A DNA stretch of 24,645 bases from positions 1-24,645 of the forward strand of contig JBAQSX010000052.1 of the NCBI GenBank assembly GCA_049296695.1, read 5' to 3'. Position numbers and translations under genes: made by a program. The DNA is from UBA10906 sp049296695 (GTDB lineage: Bacteria > Pseudomonadota > Gammaproteobacteria > Methylococcales > Methylomonadaceae). Below the pieces are notes generated by a model. It had not been told where the DNA came from and did no database searches. It saw only the letters and a program-made list of their open reading frames with translations. Position 1 is the stretch's first letter, and the number at the start of each line of letters is the position of its first letter. Positions 7,794-14,638 of the stretch are shown piece by piece.

Positions 7794-7818
7794 AATAAAG
7801 TTGAAACTGCAAAAATGA

Positions 7819-8730
7819 TTATTTTTCAGGCAGTATTTTATTTTTAGAACCAAACACGCGTGCTAATAAACCCACAATACTATCAATGCCTATGCGTAGC
7901 CATTTGAATACCGTGGTAATCACTTCAACTGTGGTCATACCTTGGAATTTTGTTGCCAAGAATGGTGCGAGTAATAGGCCTATCGCCAAACCGATAATCG
8001 TGACCCCTGACATAAAAGGTTCTTCATTAGCAGGTGTTGGTGCTGTTGCACTGACCGCAGGATCAACCGCTGTTGTTGCCATTGCTGGCGCGATAACAGG
8101 TTCTTCTACGGCATTTTTAGCTTTTTCTTCCAAATCCGCCAAAGTTGCATTGTAATCATCAGCCACGATATAAGCGGTCAGCCCTGGAATACTGGGCAAA
8201 TCACCATCGCCTTTACCTACTTTCAATTGCGCTTTCATGCCTTTTTCCATGTGTTGCGCAATATCACAATGAACTAAATAGGTTTTATCCCCAGGTGGTA
8301 AAATCAATGTACCTGAGATTTTACCGGGGCCTGAAATTTCTAAGTGGAACATGCCTTTAGGATACAAATACTTAGGCAAACCGTGCATCATCCATTGATG
8401 ACGAATATGGTCATCATTGACAAAATGCACGGTGAGTTTGGTACAGGGTTTGAAATTAAATTCCTGCGTATCAAAAGCATACATACGCCCAGGAAATTTC
8501 TCTGCATATTTGTGACCTGCGTGAACGGTAATTTCACGATTTTCGGCAATTTTATCGCAACCACCAGGCAAGGTTTCGCTATTTTGTCCCATCACCATAC
8601 CACCTGCCATGTCCATTAAATGACCATCGCCGTGATTCATGAGCATCCCATCATGTTCTTGATACTCCTCAGCTACCACTGAGGCAGAAAAAATACTCAA
8701 CGATAAGATAGCAACTGATAATAATTTCAT
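7819..8730 (-). CDS. Membrane-anchored periplasmic cupredoxin with Met/His-rich N-terminus
   Basis: A 303-aa exported copper protein. A Sec signal (residues 1-20, ending SVVA) is followed by a Met/His-rich stretch (HDGMLMNHGDGHLMDMAGGM, ~26-45) of the kind that binds copper in CopA/Pco-type proteins. The cupredoxin domain (~60-175) has DHIRHQWMMHG supplying a His and VHCDIAQHMEKGM supplying Cys, His and Met, the type 1 copper set. This resembles the multicopper-oxidase end motif HCH-x3-H-x4-M, but the second His is Asp, so a trinuclear cluster is unlikely and electron transfer or copper binding is more plausible. An Ala/Pro/Thr-rich linker (~205-235) leads to a TM helix (VTIIGLAIGLLLAPFLA) and a short amphipathic tail. 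It lies 67 bp after the gene at 8798-9388, suggesting a joint role. Confidence 0.85.
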   Translation of the reverse strand: MKLLSVAILSLSIFSASVVAEEYQEHDGMLMNHGDGHLMDMAGGMVMGQNSETLPGGCDKIAENREITVHAGHKYAEKFPGRMYAFDTQEFNFKPCTKLTVHFVNDDHIRHQWMMHGLPKYLYPKGMFHLEISGPGKISGTLILPPGDKTYLVHCDIAQHMEKGMKAQLKVGKGDGDLPSIPGLTAYIVADDYNATLADLEEKAKNAVEEPVIAPAMATTAVDPAVSATAPTPANEEPFMSGVTIIGLAIGLLLAPFLATKFQGMTTVEVITTVFKWLRIGIDSIVGLLARVFGSKNKILPEK

Positions 8731-8797
8731 CGTTATTAGGTCTCGCGTGTGGTTAATGCTTATTTTAGCTTAAGGTATGGTGATGTGTTTAATGCGA

Positions 8798-9388
8798 TTA
8801 GGCTTTGATTTTATTGATAATATCATCAACTTTATTTTTAAAGCCCGCATTAGACAAATAAACGACATATAAACCCGCCGCCGCAAAGAAGGCATATAAC
8901 AACATGCTACTTCTCTTCATGGCTTCGCCGCCACCTGCTGTAAAGCTCATGTGGGCATCTAAACGCTCACCTTGGTCGGGGACTAAAGTGATGTGAATTA
9001 AATATTTACCAGGTAATGGCACACCATTGGGTAATTCTAAATTTACTGTACCTGATTTGTGTTTTGCCGCAGGTTGGAAAAATACGCGAGTCCCTTCGGG
9101 TTCTTTGGTGACTTCAAATTCAACGGTCATATTTCTATAACGCATATCTTGATAGTCAAACACTAATTGTGTTGAGGTATCAGAACCGGGCAGTTTTCCG
9201 CAGAATTCTTCAGCAGGATACGATTTAGGTTGATAGGCGGTGTAATGAATCCAATGCGTGGGTTCTAATTCAAATTTACATTGATCAGTATCCGTACCAG
9301 CCGCGCCACCATGCGCCCATAGCGCGGTAGAGAAAAATAATGCCGCAAACCCTAGTGTTGCTTTTTTTAATAATTTTATTTTGTTCAT
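8798..9388 (-). CDS. Exported single-TM protein of unknown function, predicted mature N-terminal His
   Basis: A 196-aa protein. The start at 9388 is chosen because GGGAAGG lies just upstream. The longer frame from 9424 places 12 residues, including the ribosome site, in the coding region. The signal peptide (KKATLGFAALFFSTALWA) is predicted to be cut before HGGAAG, leaving His as residue 1. The mature part has two cysteines (DQCKFEL and EEFCGKLP) that could form a disulfide, then a beta-rich immunoglobulin-like segment (MTVEFEVTKEPEGTRVFFQP..GKYLIHITLVPD) and one C-terminal TM helix (SMLLYAFFAAAGLYVVYLS) with a basic cytoplasmic tail. The layout resembles PmoD/CopC-type copper proteins, but I see no decisive signature. 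Its pairing with the cupredoxin downstream points to periplasmic copper handling (inference). Confidence 0.75.
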   Translation of the reverse strand: MNKIKLLKKATLGFAALFFSTALWAHGGAAGTDTDQCKFELEPTHWIHYTAYQPKSYPAEEFCGKLPGSDTSTQLVFDYQDMRYRNMTVEFEVTKEPEGTRVFFQPAAKHKSGTVNLELPNGVPLPGKYLIHITLVPDQGERLDAHMSFTAGGGEAMKRSSMLLYAFFAAAGLYVVYLSNAGFKNKVDDIINKIKA

Positions 9389-9854
9389 AACACCTTCCCG
9401 TTTTCTATGGATAATTATTAACAACGAGTTATTAAAAGATTTTTTCTAAAATTAAATCCTTTAATTTTCGCTTTTTATGTTTTTATAGCTTGAGCCATAG
9501 CATAGATAACTTTTATGCGCAACCAACCTACAGCAGTTCTTTAATAGCTAATACTGGTAAATTCAAGCGGTTAGCATTTAATTTTAATAACTAAGATATT
9601 AAGCTAGAATTCACTATCAAGAACAGTAGTACAACTCATAGTCGGTGTGCTATTTTAGCTTTAAATGCTCGAATGGCAAGGGTTTTACAAGCAAATGCTT
9701 ATTTTACTGAAATTGAGTTGTTAGCTTGGATAAACTTAAATTAAGACAAGAAACAAACCATTGTAGTAAATACCACCTTAGCAAGTGTGCTATTGCTATC
9801 TTATCGCCCTTTTCGTAGACTTAAGTCAATTTTATTTAAATGGAGTCGTAAAAC
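9389..9854. other. Gene-free spacer between divergent copper-protein group and pgi
   Basis: This 466-bp AT-rich spacer must carry the promoters of both divergent units. An open stretch of 48 codons (9601-9744, plus) ends in a stop but has no upstream start with a ribosome site and no recognisable similarity. It may be gene debris. No terminator or strong palindrome was found. Confidence 0.6.
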
Positions 9855-11489
9855 ATGTCATCTTTGACTACTTCAAACGCGTGGCTTGCTTTGCAAGCAC
9901 ACTATCAGCAAACTAAAGACAACGTCTTGCGCGAAGCGTTCGAGGCTGATGGTAAACGCTTTGACAAATTTTCCATCACTTTTGACGACATTTTGTTTGA
10001 TTACTCCAAAAACAGAATAAACGATGAAACTGTACCCTTGTTAATCGATTTAGCAAATCATGCCAATTTAAGTGCGAAAATTGAAGCCATGTTTTCGGGT
10101 GAAAAAATTAACACCACCGAACATCGCGCTGTACTGCATACTGCATTACGCAATCGTAGTAATGCCCCTATCTATGTTGATGGACATGATGTTATGCCCG
10201 ACATTAATCGCGTCTTGGCAAAAATGCGCGTTTTTTGTGACAAAGTACGTTCAGGTGAGTGGTTGGGTTATACAGGTAAAACCATTACCGATGTGGTCAA
10301 TATCGGCATTGGTGGCTCAGGATTAGGCCCTAAAATGGTATCAATGACGCTAACGCCTTATGCCAGCAAACTTAAAGTGCATTATATTTCTAATGTCGAT
10401 GCGACTAATTTAGTGGAAGTATTAAAACCACTGTCAGCTGAAACGACCCTTTTTATCGTGGCATCAAAAGTATTTTCTACCCAAGAAACTATGATTAATG
10501 CTGAGTCGGCAAAACGTTGGTTTTTAGAACGTGCTATAGACCCCAGTGCGGTTGCCAAACATTTTGTGGCCATTTCAACCCATGCTGAAAACGTGGCTAA
10601 ATTCGGTATTGATACTGAGAACATGTTTGAGTTTTGGGATTGGGTCGGTGGACGTTACTCGCTTTGGTCGGCGGTGGGTTTATCTATTGCTTTATATGTG
10701 GGCATGGATAATTTTGAAGAATTGTTAGAAGGCGCGTTTTTAGCCGATGAGCATTTCCGTCATACCCCATTTGAACAAAACATCCCTGTGATTATGGCAT
10801 TGCTAGGCATTTGGTATAACAATTTTTTCAATGCCCAGTCACATGCCTTATTACCTTATGACCAATCCATGCGTTATTTTGCGGATTATTTTCAACAAGG
10901 CGATATGGAAAGCAACGGCAAAAGTGTCGATATGAATGGTGTGCGTGTTGATTACAACACAGGGCCTATCATTTGGGGACAACCCGGTACTAACGGACAA
11001 CATGCTTTTTTCCAGTTAATCCACCAAGGTACTAAATTAATCCCTTGTGATTTTCTAGTTGCCGCTAACAGTCATTACGACTTGCCTGAACATCACGATG
11101 TATTAGTTTCCAATTTTCTAGGACAAACCAGAGCCTTAATGGAAGGTAAAACTGAAGCTGAAGTGCTGCAAGAACTTAGCCCTGAACAGCAAAAAGACAC
11201 TGTATTGGTCAAATCTAAGATATTTGAAGGCAATAAACCTTCAAACTCATTTTTATTCAAAAAAATGACACCCAAAACCTTAGGCTCATTACTTGCCTTT
11301 TATGAACATAAGATTTTTGTCCAAGGTGTTGTTTGGAATATCAATTCCTTTGATCAAATGGGTGTAGAGCTGGGCAAAATTTTAGCAAAAGTCATTTTGC
11401 CAGAATTAAAAAATGATGAGGTCATTAGTAGCCACGATTGTTCAACTAACGCGCTAATTAATGCGTATAAACGTTTAAAACAAGGTTGA
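9855..11489 (+). CDS. pgi: Glucose-6-phosphate isomerase
   Basis: Cytoplasmic enzyme interconverting glucose-6-phosphate and fructose-6-phosphate, linking glycolysis/gluconeogenesis with sugar-nucleotide supply. At 544 aa it matches the long bacterial/eukaryotic form. The SIS-type phosphate site appears as NIGIGGSGLGPKM, and the family signatures as GPIIWGQPGTNGQHAFFQLIHQGTK and SLLAFYEHKIFVQGVVWNINSFDQMGVELGK. The catalytic His (PEHHDVLVSNF) and Lys (GVELGK) equivalents are present. The position of the catalytic Glu in animal PGI (GEPGTNGQ) is Gln here, which is reported separately. The ATG has TGGAG nine bases upstream. The gene is followed by a 240-bp spacer and csrA, with no clear terminator between. 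Confidence 0.96.
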   Translation: MSSLTTSNAWLALQAHYQQTKDNVLREAFEADGKRFDKFSITFDDILFDYSKNRINDETVPLLIDLANHANLSAKIEAMFSGEKINTTEHRAVLHTALRNRSNAPIYVDGHDVMPDINRVLAKMRVFCDKVRSGEWLGYTGKTITDVVNIGIGGSGLGPKMVSMTLTPYASKLKVHYISNVDATNLVEVLKPLSAETTLFIVASKVFSTQETMINAESAKRWFLERAIDPSAVAKHFVAISTHAENVAKFGIDTENMFEFWDWVGGRYSLWSAVGLSIALYVGMDNFEELLEGAFLADEHFRHTPFEQNIPVIMALLGIWYNNFFNAQSHALLPYDQSMRYFADYFQQGDMESNGKSVDMNGVRVDYNTGPIIWGQPGTNGQHAFFQLIHQGTKLIPCDFLVAANSHYDLPEHHDVLVSNFLGQTRALMEGKTEAEVLQELSPEQQKDTVLVKSKIFEGNKPSNSFLFKKMTPKTLGSLLAFYEHKIFVQGVVWNINSFDQMGVELGKILAKVILPELKNDEVISSHDCSTNALINAYKRLKQG

Positions 11490-11729
11490 GTATTGTCGCA
11501 ATAGTCTTCAAATTGACTCTAATTATTAAAATTAGCAAGCAGGCGCGTAACGACATAGCTCTTTGATTTAAAATTAAGAAATACCTCCGAGTGGTGTAGA
11601 GGTTGCTGAGAAAAAAAGTTTCAGGCTTTATTTATTCAAAAAAGCTGTTATCATACGCCGCCTAGCTTGCTTGAAGACTGTTTTGATGACAGTAGTGTTT
11701 TTAACGTGTAATTAGGGAAGGGAAAAACC

Positions 11730-11927
11730 ATGCTTATATTGACTCGTCGAGTAGGAGAGACTTTAATGATAGGTGATGAGGTAACAGTCACTGTTCTTGG
11801 AGTAAAAGGCAATCAAGTTCGTATAGGCGTTAATGCACCAAAAGACGTATCAGTTCATAGAGAAGAAATCTACGAGCGCATCAAAAAAGAACAAACCGAT
11901 TTAGCATTAGCAAGTACAGAGAAGTAA
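11730..11927 (+). CDS. csrA: Carbon storage regulator CsrA (RsmA)
   Basis: A 65-aa RNA-binding global regulator. It binds GGA motifs in mRNA leaders as a dimer and controls translation and stability of genes for carbon flux, motility and biofilm. The sequence MLILTRRVGETLMIGDEVTVTVLGVKGNQVRIGVNAPKDVSVHREEIYERI is canonical: Arg6-7 with the first strand and VHREEIY in the helix region contribute to RNA contact (Leu4 and Arg44 in E. coli). The leader AGGGAAGGGAAAAACC contains purine-rich sequence over the ribosome site but no clear ANGGAN hairpin, so autoregulation is possible and unproven. Only 8 bases separate its stop from tRNA-Ser, with no terminator, implying a common transcript. Confidence 0.98.
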   Translation: MLILTRRVGETLMIGDEVTVTVLGVKGNQVRIGVNAPKDVSVHREEIYERIKKEQTDLALASTEK

Positions 11928-11935
11928 AGAATATA

Positions 11936-12027
11936 GGAGGGATGGCCGAGAGGCTGAAGGCGCTCCCCTGCTAAGGGAGTATGGGCTTTATCTCCCATCG
12001 AGGGTTCGAACCCCTCTCTCTCCGCCA
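11936..12027 (+). tRNA. tRNA-Ser (anticodon GCT)
   Basis: The 92 bases fold as a class II tRNA. The acceptor GGAGGGA pairs with TCTCTCC, the anticodon loop is CTGCTAA, there is a long variable arm (TATGGGCTTTATCTCCCATC), and GGTTCGAACCC forms the T arm. An encoded CCA follows the discriminator G. It reads AGC/AGU codons. The order csrA, tRNA-Ser(GCT), tRNA-Arg(ACG) is the same as in E. coli (csrA-serV-argV). Confidence 0.97.
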
Positions 12028-12103
12028 CTATTAAAATGTTGTTAATTAATTTTGACTTGACATTAGTAAAAAAAAAAAAGATAATAAGCGGCTCAATTGA
12101 CTA

Positions 12104-12180
12104 GCGCCCGTAGCTCAGCTGGATAGAGTAATCGGCTACGAACCGATCGGTCGGGAGTTCGAATCTCTCCGGGCGCGCCA
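12104..12180 (+). tRNA. tRNA-Arg (anticodon ACG)
   Basis: The 77 bases include encoded CCA. Acceptor GCGCCCG pairs with CGGGCGC, the D arm is AGCTCAGCTGGATAGAG, the anticodon loop is CTACGAA and the T arm contains GAGTTCGAATC. A34 is expected to be edited to inosine by TadA so that CGU, CGC and CGA are read. It lies 76 bases after tRNA-Ser. Confidence 0.97.
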
Positions 12181-12208
12181 ATTTGAACAAATACCGAAAA
12201 AAGTTTAA

Positions 12209-12284
12209 TCCCCTGTAGCTCAGTCGGTAGAGCGGGTGACTGTTAATCACTAGGTCGGCGGTTCGAGCCCGTCCGGGGGAGCCA
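12209..12284 (+). tRNA. tRNA-Asn (anticodon GTT)
   Basis: The 76 bases include encoded CCA. Acceptor TCCCCTG pairs with CGGGGGA (one G-T pair), the anticodon loop is CTGTTAA and the T arm is GGTTCGAGCC. It is the last tRNA of the csrA cluster and is followed at once by a terminator. Confidence 0.97.
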
Positions 12285-12291
12285 ATAAAAT

Positions 12292-12326
12292 AAAGGCTCA
12301 AGTCATAATGACTTGAGCCTTTTTTT
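12292..12326 (+). terminator. Terminator of the csrA-tRNA unit
   Basis: A 12-bp stem (GGCTCAAGTCAT with its complement, 295-319 past 12000) with a one-base loop runs into seven T residues. It starts 8 bases after tRNA-Asn and closes the csrA-Ser-Arg-Asn transcript. Confidence 0.93.
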
Positions 12327-12725
12327 ATGCTCAAAAGAAAAGTTTCAAGAATTTTCGTAACTACCTAGCTAGGAAAAAGAAATATTATTTACTGAAGTTA
12401 CACAGAAGTAAAAGAATGCAACTTAAGCATAGAACTTTTAATAGCTTCTAAATGGTGTTCTATTTGACTGAAAAATGATTTAACTGATTAAGTTTAAAAG
12501 TAGAATAAATCGAAACGAAAATATGATTACTTTGAGTATGTACAGTATGGGTAAGCTAACTCTCAATATGAGTATTGGATTTAAGTGTTTTATGTAAGAC
12601 TTCGACGTACCACCTCTTTTGATTCATAGAACTACAAGCAAAATATAATAAATTTGCTGAATGAGGGGGGAGAGGATTAATTTAGGACAGACTATTAAAG
12701 ATAGTGATACTAGATAAGTAGTTTT

Positions 12726-13436
12726 GGTAGTGGGAAAGTGTGAGTGATAGCTTTAATTATAAAGCTAATCGTATTTGATAATTACAAGGGTGAATGAAAT
12801 AATAAATAGAACCGATAAGATTTTCTTGTTTTTTAGAAAAGGAAAATGTTTTTCTAACTAAACGAGAAAGACATTGTCGCAAGCGTATTATTGAATTGTT
12901 CAATATGATTAGTTTGACCGCTTTCTTTACCTACGGCATGATGTTGTTTGTTAGGAATAACACTGTTATAAGCAGCCCAATAATCCATATAGACAGTCGC
13001 ATAACGATAAATACTGAGGCACTTCTGTCGCAAATATAAACGCCAATAATATCGTGATTTTTTCTATGTACAGCTAACCAAAACCATTATTTACAGAAAT
13101 GTACACAGTTTCATTAAATCAAAATCTGTTTTGGCAGATACTTTAACTGATTGTTCTACATTTTTTGTTATTATTCACATAGTTTATATATTTATACACT
13201 TGCTAACGATAGTTTTTCAAGTAATAGTTTATCTATGCCGTCTTTTTCATACGCTATTATTATTTTATTCTTAGGATTTGAGGGCGAACTGTCTTAAATA
13301 TTCTTTGCATTTATATTTTGGTATGTCAACACGGTTTGTTCCATTCTTCACTATATCTTTTAATTCACAATAGATACATTCCGTTATTTTTTACCTAATA
13401 TAAGTTTTAATATATTATTCAATCACACTTTCCCAA
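12726..13436 (-). mobile_element. Degenerate IS1-family insertion sequence
   Basis: The ends carry inverted copies of TGGGAAAGTGTGA (12730-12742 and the complement near 13422-13435), about 710 bp apart, which is the normal IS1 length. The left end begins GGTAGTGGG, like IS1-type termini and like the ends of the short elements at 5008 and 19871. Between them lies a broken minus-strand IS1 transposase. The outermost bases of the right end have diverged and no target duplication is clear, so the insertion is old. Confidence 0.85.
12757..13390 (-). pseudogene. IS1-family transposase pseudogene (InsA/InsB-like)
   Basis: Reading the minus strand conceptually across several stops and frameshifts recovers the IS1 transposase in order. 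First comes a zinc-finger segment ECIYCELKDIVKNG..YKCKEY (InsA). KLLLEKLSL follows, then WLAVHRKNHDIIGVYICDRS, RYATVYMDYWAAYNSVIP, KQHHAVGKESGQTNHIEQFN with NNTL, then after a frameshift RQCLSRLVRKTFSFSKKQEN. The Asp in MDYW and the Glu in HIEQFNNTL match DDE catalytic positions of IS1 enzymes. Stops interrupt the middle, and the NNTL/RQC junction needs a frame change. No functional protein can be made. Confidence 0.88.
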
Positions 13437-13705
13437 CTTTAAATTGACATCTTGAATTGTGCTATTTATTAATTCAAGTAATATTTTATCTTCAAGGCAT
13501 TTTTCTTTTTAGTTCATACCAATCTAATACTTATGTTATCGTTATTTTATCATGACAGTTTTCTGATTGGTATTTTTTAGTTTTTAATATGATAGGTTTT
13601 ATCGTTTAAAATGGGAAAATGGCGCAATGCTATCTTTTGTTCTCTACCATAATAATAATATTACATTAGTTTGCCATATTGATAACCTTCTTTTGTAGAG
13701 TTCAC

Positions 13706-13789
13706 TTAAATATAAAGTGTATTTTTAATAGTGAGTGTTTCTATATCTGTTAATCCTAAGATAGTTGTTAGTAATTCTTTGCTTATCAT
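13706..13789 (-). other. Short ORF with good ribosome site, possible gene remnant
   Basis: A 27-codon frame starts at 13789 behind AGAGGAG on the minus strand and reads MISKELLTTILGLTDIETLT before a stop. Sequence beyond the stop continues to look weakly coding in another frame (KEGYQYGKL, then YYYYGREQKIALRHFPIL), suggesting a decayed gene rather than a real peptide. I do not recognise the family. Confidence 0.25.
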
Positions 13790-14199
13790 ATTAATGTAAT
13801 ACTCCTCTTTTAAGCGTATGCTTTTAGATGAATTTTTTGTAACGCTATATTTCTATTGTAAATCCTGAAGAGCCATAAAAGTTACTAAAGGAATGATAAA
13901 TAATACTGTAAATCAACTGAATCTAACGCGTAAAAAAACAGTAATTAATTAGAGAAAATAAAATAATTACTATTTGAAAAATATTTCTAAAAAGCACCCT
14001 TAAATAAGCGATTATTTCTTGATGAAATAGGAAGCTATCTCAATATGAGCTTGGCTTATATGGTCAAAAAAAAGTAGTCTTGTTTATCACACGAATCAAT
14101 CAAAAACTGAATACGGTAGCAGTAATTTTTCATAAAAATGCTAGGAACTCAAAAAAACAGGGTAAATAATAGACCTTGTTGCAACAACTTTAATACACG

Positions 14200-14277
14200 A
14201 GGATGCTGGAATTCAGTTACAGAGATATGTTTTTTGGATTTCGGCTTTCATGCTCTTGGACGTTGTGAAGTATTACC
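14200..14277. repeat. Degenerate copy of the foldback repeat seen at 19920-20027
   Basis: GGATGCTGGAATTCAGTTAC, then TTTGGATTTCGGC, TTGGACGTT and a final GAAGTATTACC line up in order with the core and right end of the element at 19871-20027 (GGATGCTGGAATCCAGTTAC, CTGGATTTCGGC, TTGGACGTT and GAAACACTACC). The left terminal repeat is missing and the middle is shorter, so this is a relic. Confidence 0.7.
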
Positions 14278-14638
14278 AAAATTTTTATGCTATTAATTAG
14301 TCGGCGTTGTAAATAACACTAAATAATCTGAATTTTGGATAAGAGTGGCTTCGCAAAGACTTTTAAAAACTTATAAAAATAAATATCTTATAAAGATAAG
14401 ATGGCGATAATTTATTATCTTTTTATTCTAGCTTATCTATTTATTAGGTTAATTAAATTTAGTTTAATCTTATTGCTGTAATTGCTTAATTTTTGAATTA
14501 TTATTAGTATTTTATAATATATAAATCAATCTTATTTTGTTAGTTATCTCATACTAAAATCATGTTAGTATCTGTCACCTTTTAATCAATGGGTTATTAA
14601 AAGGCGTTATTTTTTACTAATCACAATGAGATGACATC

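Larger units (their letters stand above)
12327..14638. other. 2.3-kb non-coding region of decayed mobile DNA
   Basis: No intact gene is present. The stretch holds an IS1-family relic (12726-13436), a short possible gene remnant (13706-13789, minus) and a degenerate foldback repeat (14200-14277). The remainder is very AT-rich sequence with stops in all frames. It separates the tRNA cluster from the giant repeat gene. Confidence 0.75.

Noticed and set aside
7744..7812. N-terminal extension of the YqaA-like protein
   Set aside because: The segment contains the terminator hairpin of the preceding gene, and family length fits the ATG at 7743.
9389..9424. Longer start for the exported protein at 8798-9388
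   Set aside because: The extra 12 residues contain its ribosome site and precede a good signal peptide that already starts at 9388.
9601..9744. Open stretch of 48 codons before pgi
   Set aside because: No start with a ribosome site and no recognised similarity. It could be gene debris but there is no support.
12101..12334. A minus-strand frame of 77 codons opposite the tRNAs
   Set aside because: It is the antisense of tRNA-Arg, tRNA-Asn and the terminator. Such frames are well-known false gene calls.
12596..12640. Possible fragment of the GGTAGTG-type terminal repeat (CCTCTTTTGATTCATAG)
   Set aside because: Only a partial match to the right end of copy A, with no partner end or duplication.
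12555..14060. The same CTCAATATGAG string near 12562 and 14039
   Set aside because: A short match in AT-rich sequence without shared flanks. Chance is likely.
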